This document shows, in pieces, positions 51,479-59,310 of a stretch of 64,000 nt of DNA. The DNA is from an uncultured bacterium (GTDB lineage Bacteria; Bacillota; Bacilli; Lactobacillales; Lactobacillaceae), in contig CAJMMO010000001.1 of the NCBI GenBank assembly GCA_905214545.1, positions 310,001 to 374,000 of the forward strand, written 5' to 3'. The notes below the pieces were generated by a model. The model ran no database searches, was not told the DNA's origin, and saw nothing but the letters and a program-made list of their open reading frames with translations. The position numbers and the translations under genes are program-made. Numbering within the stretch: position 1 is the stretch's first letter; the number at the start of each line of letters is the position of its first letter.

Positions 51479-52765
51479 TTAATCTACAAATTCAAATGAA
51501 AAGTCGCCGATCTGAACGTCGTCGCCGTTGACTGCGCCTTTAGCCCGCAAGGCGTCGTCGACGCCTAAGCCCTTGAGCTTGCGGGCCAGCAGCATGATGC
51601 CGTCCTGGTGGTCGGTGTTGGTCATCGCAACTAAGCGCTCTAAGCCGGCACCGTGGATGACAAAGTAGTGGTCCTCGACTTTTTCAACCGTGAACTTGTC
51701 TTCCGGCTGCTTGTAAACGTAGTTCTTGCTGCCGGAAGCTTGGACAGGCTTTTGCGCCTCTTCTTCCTTGGCCACTTCGCTGATGACCTGCCAAGCAGCT
51801 TCAAGCAGTTCCTTGACGCCCTGGTGGGTCACACTGGAGATCGGGTAGACCTTCTTGTCTGGACCCAGCGCCTTTTTAAACTCGGCGAGCTTTTCGTCGG
51901 CGCCCGGCAAGTCCATCTGGCTGGCCACGATCAGCTGCTTTTTCTTGGTCAAGTCAACTTGGTAGCTGGCCAGTTCGTGGTTGATCGTGTTGTATTCGTC
52001 AATGGCTTCGCGGCCGTTGTTCGGGTCCATGGACACCAGGTGCAAGATGACCTTGGTGCGTTCGACGTGGCGCAGGAACTGAATTCCTAACCCCACCCCT
52101 TTTGACGCACCGGCAATCAGGCCCGGCAAGTCCGCCATGGAAAAGTCGCGGCCGTTATCAAGCAGCACCATCCCCAAGTTCGGCGTTAAAGTTGTAAATT
52201 CATAAGAAGCAATCTTCGGGCGGGCGTTGGTGGCCACCGACAGCAAAGTCGACTTGCCCACGGATGGGAAGCCCACTAAGCCGGCGTCGGCCAAAACGCG
52301 CAGCTCTAAGCGCAGCACCCGGTCTTGGCCCGGTTCGCCGTTTTCGGCAATTTCAGGAGCGCGGTTCACACTCGTGGCAAAGTGAATGTTGCCGCGGCCG
52401 CCCCGGCCGCCGGCTGCTACGACCAGCTTTTGCCCTTTTTCGGTCAAGTCGCCGACCAGTTCGCCCGTGCCGTCATCGTAGACGGTGGTGCCTAAAGGCA
52501 CCTTCAGGGTTAAGTCTGGTGCGGCCTTGCCGTATTGCGCTTTAATCCGGCCGTTTTCGCCGTCTTGCGCCTTGAACTTGCGTCTGAAACGAAAGTCCAT
52601 CAAAGTGCGCAGACCGCTGTCGGCTTGAAAGATAATGCTGCCGCCGCGGCCGCCATCACCGCCGGATGGCCCGCCTAAGGCCACGAATTTTTCATGGCGA
52701 AAACTCACCATGCCGTCGCCGCCCTTGCCGGCTTGTACTTCAATCTTGGTTTCATCGACAAACAA
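51479..52765 (-). CDS. obgE: GTPase ObgE/CgtA
   Basis: A 428-residue protein in three parts: glycine-rich Obg fold (residues 1-158, with GKGGDGMVSF and GGDGGRGG), G domain (P-loop GFPSVGKST near 165, DLPGL near 214) and C-terminal OCT domain (about 345-428). It acts in 50S assembly and stress control. It is the first gene of the obg-oatA-rnz-dehydrogenase-LapA run. AAGGAGG precedes the start. Confidence 0.96.
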   Translation of the reverse strand: MFVDETKIEVQAGKGGDGMVSFRHEKFVALGGPSGGDGGRGGSIIFQADSGLRTLMDFRFRRKFKAQDGENGRIKAQYGKAAPDLTLKVPLGTTVYDDGTGELVGDLTEKGQKLVVAAGGRGGRGNIHFATSVNRAPEIAENGEPGQDRVLRLELRVLADAGLVGFPSVGKSTLLSVATNARPKIASYEFTTLTPNLGMVLLDNGRDFSMADLPGLIAGASKGVGLGIQFLRHVERTKVILHLVSMDPNNGREAIDEYNTINHELASYQVDLTKKKQLIVASQMDLPGADEKLAEFKKALGPDKKVYPISSVTHQGVKELLEAAWQVISEVAKEEEAQKPVQASGSKNYVYKQPEDKFTVEKVEDHYFVIHGAGLERLVAMTNTDHQDGIMLLARKLKGLGVDDALRAKGAVNGDDVQIGDFSFEFVD

Positions 52766-52809
52766 AGTTAGGTCCTCCTTGCAAGAATGATCATTGTAGA
52801 TTTTAACAT

Positions 52810-52836
52810 AAAAAAAGGCCTTCCTTAGGCCTTTTA
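52810..52836 (-). terminator. Rho-independent terminator of uvrC
   Basis: Stem AAAAGGCCT/AGGCCTTTT with a 5-base loop and T-rich tail on the minus strand. Confidence 0.85.
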
Positions 52837-52837
52837 T

Positions 52838-54625
52838 CTAGAGCGATATTTTCACCATTTGCGCCTGCGGCAGGGTCAGACCGGCGGCCTGCAGCTCCTC
52901 GACGGAGGCGTTTTTAATCTTAGTTAAAGATCCGAACTTGCGCAGCAGTTTGTTGCGGCTCTTAGGGCCGATCCCCTTGATCTCGTCCAGCTTGCTAGCC
53001 AGCGAGTTTTTCGCGTGCCGCTGGCGGTGGAAGGTGATCGCAAAGCGGTGGACCTCATCCTGGATCCTGGTCATGAGGTAAAAGCCCTCGGATTTGGGAT
53101 TCATCGGGATCAGGCGCGGCGGCTGGCCGAACAACAGGTGGTTGGTCCGGTGCTTATCGTCTTTGACCATGCCGGCGACGGGGATGTGCAAGTCGAGCTC
53201 GTTGAGCAAGACGTCTTCGCAGGCGTCGACTTGGATCTGGCCGCCGTCCATCAAGATCAGGTCCGGCATCGGCTTGTGTTCTTTTAACAGCCGGCTGTAG
53301 CGCCGTCTGACCACTTCCCGGGTGTTGCCGACTTCGTCGGCCCCGTTTTGGTGTTCGACTTCGCCTTTCAGCTTGTACTTGCGGTAAGAGCTCTTGTCGG
53401 GCTGGCCGTCGCGGAAGACGACTAAGGCCGACACGGGGTCGACGCCCTGGATGTGGGAGTGGTCGAAGCTTTCGATGACGTGGCCGTAAGGCAGGCCCAA
53501 CGCCTTGAAGATCTCGGCCTGGGCGCCCTTGGTCTTGCGGTTGCCCAGCTCCAGCAGCCGGAATTTTTCATCCAGCTTCAGCTTGGCGTTCGACCGTGCC
53601 ATCTTAAGCAGCGACGCCTTCTGCCCGCGCTGCGGCACCCGGACCGGCACCTTCAGCAATTGCGCCAAGCTTTCGGTATCGGTGCCTGCCGGCACCAGGA
53701 CTTCTTTAGGCAGCACCCGGTTTTTTTGCGCATAAAACTGAACGATGAAGGAGGCAAACTCGGTCTCCGGCTCGTCTTGGTCAGTCAGAGGAAACAGTCT
53801 GGTCTCCCGGCGCAGCAGCTTGGCCTGGCGCAGGAAGAAGATCTGCACGCTCAGCCAGGAGTGGTCGACATAGTAGTTGAAGATGTCGCGCTGAGTGTAG
53901 TCGTGGGAGATGATCTTCTGTTTTTCGACGGTCTCTTCGATGTAGTGCAGCTGGTCGCGAATCTCGGCGGCCCGCTCAAACTGCAGCTGCTGGGCGGCTT
54001 CTTCCATCTCCGCGGTCAGCTGCTTTTTGGCTTCCGCCACATCCCCATTTAAAAAAGACTTGATCTTCTTAATTTGGGCGGCATATTCACTCTTAGGCAC
54101 GTCCCTAAAACAAGCGCCCAGGCACTGGCCCATGTGGTAGTACAGGCACGGCCGGCCCTGCTTGCCATGGCAGCGGCGCAGCGGGTAGACTTTTTGGATA
54201 AACTTCAGGGTCGCCTGGGCCGCATAGACGTTGGGGTAAGGGCCGAAGTACCAGCCGCGGTCCTTGCGCACAGTCGAAGTCAGCCGCGTTTGGGGGTCGC
54301 GCTCATTTGTTATTTCGATGTATGGGTAGCCGGTCCCCTGCTTTAACTGGACGTTGTAGTAAGGCTGGTATTTCTTAATCAGCGTGATTTCCAGTAAAAA
54401 GGATTCCTTGTCCGAAGACACGGTGATGATGTCGAAGTCGGCGATGTTTTCGACCAGCTCGGCGCGCCTGCCGACCTGCTTGCTCTTAAAATAGGAACGG
54501 ACGCGGTTTTTCAAGTTCTTGGACTTGCCGACGTAGATGACCTTGCCGTTGATGTCTTTCATCAAATAGCAGCCCGGCTTTTCCGGCAGCAGCTTCAATT
54601 TCTTTTCAACCAGTTCGTTAGCCAT
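52838..54625 (-). CDS. uvrC: Excinuclease ABC subunit C
   Basis: A 595-residue nuclease. The GIY-YIG domain is at residues 15-95 (PGCYLMKDINGKVIYVGKS), followed by a cysteine-containing segment, a UVR motif (near 200-235), an RNase-H-like domain (SHIQG near 385, DGGQ near 460) and a tandem HhH at the end. It makes both incisions in nucleotide excision repair. The start at 54625 has AGGGGAG 8 bases upstream; a longer frame from 54694 would include this site. Confidence 0.95.
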   Translation of the reverse strand: MANELVEKKLKLLPEKPGCYLMKDINGKVIYVGKSKNLKNRVRSYFKSKQVGRRAELVENIADFDIITVSSDKESFLLEITLIKKYQPYYNVQLKQGTGYPYIEITNERDPQTRLTSTVRKDRGWYFGPYPNVYAAQATLKFIQKVYPLRRCHGKQGRPCLYYHMGQCLGACFRDVPKSEYAAQIKKIKSFLNGDVAEAKKQLTAEMEEAAQQLQFERAAEIRDQLHYIEETVEKQKIISHDYTQRDIFNYYVDHSWLSVQIFFLRQAKLLRRETRLFPLTDQDEPETEFASFIVQFYAQKNRVLPKEVLVPAGTDTESLAQLLKVPVRVPQRGQKASLLKMARSNAKLKLDEKFRLLELGNRKTKGAQAEIFKALGLPYGHVIESFDHSHIQGVDPVSALVVFRDGQPDKSSYRKYKLKGEVEHQNGADEVGNTREVVRRRYSRLLKEHKPMPDLILMDGGQIQVDACEDVLLNELDLHIPVAGMVKDDKHRTNHLLFGQPPRLIPMNPKSEGFYLMTRIQDEVHRFAITFHRQRHAKNSLASKLDEIKGIGPKSRNKLLRKFGSLTKIKNASVEELQAAGLTLPQAQMVKISL

Positions 54626-54734
54626 CAGCACTCTCCCCTTTTCTTGACCGTGCCATTTTACCACTAAAACACCGGCGGCTGGCCTTTTTTGCATCGATAA
54701 GCAAAAAGCATTGTTTCTTATCTATTATAAGTAT

Positions 54735-54763
54735 TTTACATCTGTCTCTTTAGAGCTTAAATT
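54735..54763 (+). promoter_or_regulatory. Possible promoter of the flavoprotein gene
   Basis: TTTACA (54735-54740) and TAAATT (54758-54763) are 17 bases apart, about 30 bases before the start codon. The -10 is a weak match. Confidence 0.4.
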
Positions 54764-54794
54764 TAGCTTATAAAAGCAAAAGGAGCTGATTCAA

Positions 54795-55337
54795 ATGAAA
54801 AAAATCGTCATTCTGACTGGCAGTCCCCATAATCCCGGCGCTTCCAAGACCCTGGCCGATGCCTTTGAAAAAGGGGCCCGCGAAGCCGGCAACGACATCT
54901 ACCGCTTCGACGCCGGCCTGCAAGGGGCAGCCGACCCGCACTTTTTACAGCTGGACAACCGCAACAATGGCGGCATGGAAGTCGGCATCCCTGATACCGA
55001 CATCTACGAAGAGGAGGTCATCCCTAAATTGCTGGCAGCCGACATCGTCGTCCTCGTCTCTTCTCTTTACTATTTTGGCATCAACGCCCAATTAAAAACG
55101 GTGATTGATCGTTTTTACAACTACAATCACCGTTTAAAGGATAAGCATTCAATTGTCCTGGTCGCAGGCTACGGCAGCCAAGATGACCTGGCCGCGATCA
55201 AGCTCCACATGAAGATCTTGCAAAACTACATGCGCTGGCCAAGCCTGGGCAACATCTATGCCGATGATTCCTGGAACTTCGGCAAGCTGCAGCGCTTTGC
55301 AAAACAGGCCTACGACTTAGGCAAGAGCCTTAATTAA
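54795..55337 (+). CDS. Flavodoxin-fold NAD(P)H-dependent oxidoreductase
   Basis: A 180-residue flavodoxin-like protein. The FMN-binding loop TGSPHNPGASKTL (residues 8-20) and the segment VLVSSLYYFGINAQLKTVIDR (near 88-108) identify the NADPH-dependent FMN reductase/iron-sulfur-flavoprotein group. The usual cysteine cluster after the first beta-strands is replaced by GAADPHFLQL, so no metal site is expected. Substrate unknown. AAAGGAG precedes the ATG. Its stop overlaps the convergent P-type ATPase gene by 8 bases. Confidence 0.85.
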   Translation: MKKIVILTGSPHNPGASKTLADAFEKGAREAGNDIYRFDAGLQGAADPHFLQLDNRNNGGMEVGIPDTDIYEEEVIPKLLAADIVVLVSSLYYFGINAQLKTVIDRFYNYNHRLKDKHSIVLVAGYGSQDDLAAIKLHMKILQNYMRWPSLGNIYADDSWNFGKLQRFAKQAYDLGKSLN

Positions 55338-57708
55338 GCCGGCCTTCGCGCCAGCCTTCTTTAACATCGCCCCAAGTGGTGCGGTGTTTTTTTTCGTCAA
55401 AAATATTGATGATGCCGACCACGCCGTCGCAAATCCGGCTAAGCCAGCGAAACAGCGTGACAGCCGCAAAGTAGAGCACGACCAAAAGGAAGATCGTGAG
55501 CCGGCTGATCATCTGCAGCTGGAAGAAGTGCGGCAGGAAGATGATTGCCAAGGCCAAGGCGACGATGGTCAAGGCCAAGACCCCTGTCCTGAACTTGTTC
55601 AATGGCGCCGAGATGTGGTAGAGCACGAGCAGACCGACTAAGACCAGCAGCAGGGTTGCGCCCGTGCCGATGTCGCCCTTGCTCAGGTGCACTAATTGGC
55701 TGGCCAAGACTAGGATGCTGACGGCGAGCATGTCGCAGATCCCGCCCGGCAAGGCGCGCGCCATGACGTTTGGAATAAAGCGGCCGCGGATGATCTTGTG
55801 GTTTTTCTCAAGCGCCAGCAGGAACGACGGCATCCCGACGGTCAGCCCCGAGATCAGCGTGATCTGGGACGGCTCCAGCGGGTAAGTCAGCGTCATGAGC
55901 AGGCTGAACAGCGCCATCAGCAGCGAGAAGATGTTCTTGACCAAAAACAGGCTGGCAGAACGCTGGATGTTGTTGACGACCTGGCGGCCTTCATTGACGA
56001 CCTTCGGCATCCGGGCAAAGTTGGAGTCCAGCAAGACGACCTGGGCTGCTTGCACGGCCGCCGCGTTGCCGCTGGCTACCGCGATCGAACAGTCCGCGGT
56101 CTTCATGGCCAAGATGTCGTTGACCCCGTCGCCGGTCATGGCCACGGTCTTGCCATTATCCTGCAAGGCCTGGACCAGCGCTTTTTTCTGGTTCGGCTTC
56201 ACGCGGCCAAAGACCGTGTACTTTTTGACGGCTTCTGACAAGTCGCCTTCTTGCAGAGTCGAGGCGTCGACATACTGGTCGCTGTTTGGGATCTGTGCCT
56301 GCTGGGCGACGCGGGCCACCGTGGCCGGGTTGTCGCCGGAGATGACCTTGACGGCCACGCCCTGGTCGGCAAAGTACTTGAAAGTCGCCGGCGCCTGCTC
56401 ACGGATCGGGTTGGCTAAGCAGACCAGCGCCAGCGGCACAGGTGTCTCAGTCAGCGGCGTTTTTTCGTCGGCTAAGACCTGCTCAGTTTTAGCAAAGGCC
56501 ACGACCCGCATCCCCTGCTGGGCATACTTGGCCACTTCCTGGCTGACTTTATCCGGCATGTCTTTTAACACAAATTCGGGTGCGCCCAGCAGGTAGGTCT
56601 GCCCGCCCATGACGCAGCCGGCGTATTTGTTGACTGAGGTAAAAGGAATGATGCGCTCGGCTTTGGGGAAGTCGCCGGCGCCGGCATACTCGGCCAGCGC
56701 CTTGCCGGTTTCGTTATCGGCCGGCATGTTGCGGATGTAGCCTTTCAGCAGGTCTTCGGCGTTGTCAGCCAAGCTGACCACTTTTTGCACGCTCATCTTG
56801 TGTTCGGTGATGGTCCCGGTCTTGTCGACGCATAAGACGTTGACTCGGGCTAAGGTTTCCACCGACTTCATGTCGTGGAGCATGACCTCGTTTTTCGCCA
56901 GCCGCATGGCAGCCAGGGCCAGCGCAATCGTCGTCAGCAGGTAGAGCCCTTCTGGGATCATGCCGATGATCGCGGCCTCCATGGTCGTGATGCTGCTGGC
57001 AAAAGACTGCTTGTTGACCCAAAAGCTCTGTGCAAACAAGGCGATCCCCAACGGGATAATGATGATGCCGACCCACTTGATGATCTTGTTGATGGACCGC
57101 ACCATCTCGGACTGCTCGCCGGCACCCATGGCCTTGGCCTGGGCGGTCAGCTTGGCGATGTAGGAATCGTTGCCGACGGCCGTCAGCCGCGCGTAGGCCT
57201 TGCCGGATACGACAAAGCTGCCCGACATCAGCTTGGCATCTTTTTTCTTGGTGATTTCGTCGCTTTCACCGGTCAGAAGCGACTCGTTGACGCTGAGCTG
57301 CCCTTCTGCGACCACGGCGTCGGCCGGGATCTGGTCGCCGGTCTTCAAGACGATCAAGTCGCCCAAGACCAGCTCGTGCACGTCGATTTTCTGCTCCTTG
57401 CCGTCCCGGACGACCAGGCACTTGGCCGCGTGCAAAACCTGCAGCTTGCCTAAAACATGTTTGGCCCGGATCTCCTGCACGATCCCAATCACGGTGTTGG
57501 CGATAATGACCGGCAAAAAGGTCAGATCACGCCAAGCCTGAACCAGGACCAAGAGCAGGGCCAGCACCAGGAAGATCAAGTTGAAGTAGGTAAAAGTATT
57601 TTCCTTGATGATATCCTTGTTGCTCTTAAAATTGTCGTCGACAGCGCTGTTGACCTGGCCGGCCTGCTTGCGCTGGGCAGCTTGCTGACTGCTTAAGCCC
57701 TCTGGCAT
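55330..57708 (-). CDS. Cation-transporting P-type ATPase (CtpE-like)
   Basis: A 792-residue P-type ATPase. TGES is at 146-149, PEGL at 252-255, the phosphorylated Asp is D295 in DKTGT, and TGDGVND lies near 540. About ten membrane helices are present. There is no heavy-metal-binding N-domain or CPC motif, so it is not a copper or cadmium pump. The IPEGLYLLTTIALA helix resembles mycobacterial CtpE (calcium) and related lactobacillus ATPases; the ion is an inference. It converges on, and overlaps, the flavoprotein gene. Confidence 0.9.
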   Translation of the reverse strand: MPEGLSSQQAAQRKQAGQVNSAVDDNFKSNKDIIKENTFTYFNLIFLVLALLLVLVQAWRDLTFLPVIIANTVIGIVQEIRAKHVLGKLQVLHAAKCLVVRDGKEQKIDVHELVLGDLIVLKTGDQIPADAVVAEGQLSVNESLLTGESDEITKKKDAKLMSGSFVVSGKAYARLTAVGNDSYIAKLTAQAKAMGAGEQSEMVRSINKIIKWVGIIIIPLGIALFAQSFWVNKQSFASSITTMEAAIIGMIPEGLYLLTTIALALAAMRLAKNEVMLHDMKSVETLARVNVLCVDKTGTITEHKMSVQKVVSLADNAEDLLKGYIRNMPADNETGKALAEYAGAGDFPKAERIIPFTSVNKYAGCVMGGQTYLLGAPEFVLKDMPDKVSQEVAKYAQQGMRVVAFAKTEQVLADEKTPLTETPVPLALVCLANPIREQAPATFKYFADQGVAVKVISGDNPATVARVAQQAQIPNSDQYVDASTLQEGDLSEAVKKYTVFGRVKPNQKKALVQALQDNGKTVAMTGDGVNDILAMKTADCSIAVASGNAAAVQAAQVVLLDSNFARMPKVVNEGRQVVNNIQRSASLFLVKNIFSLLMALFSLLMTLTYPLEPSQITLISGLTVGMPSFLLALEKNHKIIRGRFIPNVMARALPGGICDMLAVSILVLASQLVHLSKGDIGTGATLLLVLVGLLVLYHISAPLNKFRTGVLALTIVALALAIIFLPHFFQLQMISRLTIFLLVVLYFAAVTLFRWLSRICDGVVGIINIFDEKKHRTTWGDVKEGWREGRLN

Positions 57709-57756
57709 GCGGCATTCCCCTTTCGTTTTTAGTCTATTCTACAATACGAGAGCACA

Positions 57757-57786
57757 CAAAAACCCGGTAAACACCGGGCTTTTTTA
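57757..57786 (-). terminator. Rho-independent terminator of asnA
   Basis: Stem CCCGGT/ACCGGG with a 4-base loop. The minus strand continues into a T-rich stretch. Confidence 0.8.
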
Positions 57787-57787
57787 A

Positions 57788-58798
57788 TTACAGCAATTGG
57801 ATGTGGGCTGCGGCACACTTTTTCACCATGTCGTCCGGCCAAACGCTGGCTTGGACTTCGCCGACGTGGGCCTTGCCAAGCAGCAGCATGCACAAACGCG
57901 ACTGGCCGATGCCGCCGCCGATCGTGTACGGCAGCTCGCCGTTCAACAGGGCCTGGTGGAACGGCAATTTAAGCCGGTCTTCGGCGTGGGCGAGCTTTAA
58001 CTGCTTGCGCAGGCTTTCCGGGCTGACTCTGATGCCCATGGAAGAAATCTCAAGGGCGCACTGCAGCGGTTCGTACCAGAACATGATGTCGCCGTTCAAC
58101 TCCCAGTCGTCGTAGTCAGGGGCGCGCAGGTCGTGCGGCTGGCCGCTCTTCAAGTTGCCGCCGATCTGCATGATGAACACGGCCCCTTCTTCTTGGCAGA
58201 TCAGGTTTTCGCGTTCTTTTGGCGTCTTGTCCGGCCAGCGGTCTTCAAGCTCTTGGCTGGTGACGAACTTGATCTGCTGCGGCAGGTGGTAGACAGCGGC
58301 CGGGTAGCGGTACCAGACCTCGTCTTCCATGTGCTTGATGATCTTGAAGATCCGGCGCACGGTCTTTTGCAAGGTCGTGATGTTGCGCTCGCTTTTGGCG
58401 ATGACTTTTTCCCAGTCCCACTGGTCGACGTAGATCGAGTGCAGGTTGTCGAGTTCTTCGTCTTTTCTGATGGCGTTCATGTTGGTGTAGAGGCCTTCGT
58501 GCATGCCGAACTTGTACTCGGCCAGCGCCATCCGCTTCCACTTGGCAAGCGAGTGGACGACTTCGATCGTTTCAGTCGGGTCGGCCTTCATTTTAAAAGA
58601 GACTGGCTGGGCAATGCCGTCTAAGTTGTCGTTTAAACCGGACGACTTTTTGACAAACATCGGCGCGCTCATCCGTTGCAGGCGCATCCCCTTCCCAAAC
58701 TCGTCCTGGAAGGTCTCTCTGATGTAGCGGATCGCCTCTTCGGTTTGGCGGATCGACAGCTTGGGGTCGTAGTGGTCAGGAATAATCAATTGAGTCAT
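57788..58798 (-). CDS. asnA: Aspartate-ammonia ligase (asparagine synthetase A)
   Basis: A 336-residue class II aminoacyl-synthetase-like enzyme that makes asparagine from aspartate, ammonia and ATP. Motifs include FGKGMRLQRMSAPMFV (near 34-49), SIYVDQWDWEKVI (near 121) and GGGIGQSRLCMLLLGKAHVGEVQ (near 294-316, the ATP site). The start at 58798 follows AAAGGA; a longer frame would begin within the leader. An asparagine T-box leader controls it. Confidence 0.97.
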   Translation of the reverse strand: MTQLIIPDHYDPKLSIRQTEEAIRYIRETFQDEFGKGMRLQRMSAPMFVKKSSGLNDNLDGIAQPVSFKMKADPTETIEVVHSLAKWKRMALAEYKFGMHEGLYTNMNAIRKDEELDNLHSIYVDQWDWEKVIAKSERNITTLQKTVRRIFKIIKHMEDEVWYRYPAAVYHLPQQIKFVTSQELEDRWPDKTPKERENLICQEEGAVFIMQIGGNLKSGQPHDLRAPDYDDWELNGDIMFWYEPLQCALEISSMGIRVSPESLRKQLKLAHAEDRLKLPFHQALLNGELPYTIGGGIGQSRLCMLLLGKAHVGEVQASVWPDDMVKKCAAAHIQLL

Positions 58799-58815
58799 AG
58801 TAAATCCTTTCAAAC

Positions 58816-59064
58816 AAAAAGAAGCCTTTTCATCTCTAATCGGGACGAAAGGCTTCTCTGGATCCGCGGTGCCACCCTCAATTGCTCATTGTGCTGAGCC
58901 GCTTGACTGGACCCTAACGCGGTCGAAACGGCTGGCATTTCTGCCAGCGGCATGATGAGAAAAGCGTTTTTCTAAATGGCAGCTCGATCGGCTTCCCACT
59001 AGCGCCGACTCACTGTACGGCGGCTGACCACTTATACTGGTTCTTTTCCTAAGCTTTTAATTGG
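58816..59064 (-). promoter_or_regulatory. T-box leader of asnA (asparagine-specific)
   Basis: On the minus strand: stem I base GAAAAG/CTTTTC, AGTA element near 59037, AGTGAG and GTGGGAA distal elements, and an AAC specifier (58966-58968) followed by G and the base helix. The T-box AGGGTGGCACCGCGG is near 58864-58878; its TGGC bulge fits a tRNA ending GCCA, as tRNA-Asn does. A terminator stem AGAAGCCTTT/AAAGGCTTCT and T run (58816-58857) follow. Uncharged tRNA-Asn should permit read-through. Confidence 0.93.
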
Positions 59065-59069
59065 TCATT

Positions 59070-59098
59070 ATTTTAAGTTATTTTTCATAAACATGCAA
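59070..59098 (-). promoter_or_regulatory. Promoter of the asnA T-box transcript
   Basis: Minus-strand TTGCAT (59093-59098) and TAAAAT (59070-59075) are exactly 17 bases apart, placing the transcript start near 59063, at the edge of the T-box. Confidence 0.7.
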
Positions 59099-59107
59099 GC
59101 AATTTTT

Positions 59108-59115
59108 GCTATAAT
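59108..59115 (+). promoter_or_regulatory. Extended -10 promoter of the small charged protein gene
   Basis: TGCTATAAT is an extended -10 with consensus TATAAT (59110-59115); no -35 is evident. It fires away from the asnA promoter 10 bases to its left. Confidence 0.6.
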
Positions 59116-59139
59116 ATTTGCACAAAAGGAGTGAAAAAC

Positions 59140-59280
59140 ATGGGCTTAACTTTTAAAAAGCAAGACGACTTGGAAAAGATGCTCGACAAGTTTGCCGTGA
59201 TGCCGGATGACTTTAAGAAAACGGGCGGCAAGCCGAAAGACAAAAAAGACGACAAGGACAAAAAAGAGCAAAAAAAATAA
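59140..59280 (+). CDS. Small highly charged protein (46 residues)
   Basis: ATG at 59140 to TAA at 59280, preceded by AAAGGAG and a consensus -10. The product starts MGLTFKKQDDLEKMLDKFAV, likely an amphipathic helix, then an extremely Lys/Asp-rich tail. It resembles a group of short streptococcal and lactobacillus proteins of unknown role (I recall the label SPJ_0845 family, from memory). No signal peptide or membrane segment is present. A good ribosome binding site, promoter and terminator make it a real gene. Confidence 0.8.
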   Translation: MGLTFKKQDDLEKMLDKFAVMPDDFKKTGGKPKDKKDDKDKKEQKK

Positions 59281-59310
59281 AGCTTGGTTAAACACCAAGC
59301 TTTATTTTTT
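59274..59310. terminator. Bidirectional Rho-independent terminator
   Basis: Stem AAAGCTTGGT/ACCAAGCTTT with a 5-base loop and A/T flanks, between the small gene and the converging permease gene. Confidence 0.9.
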
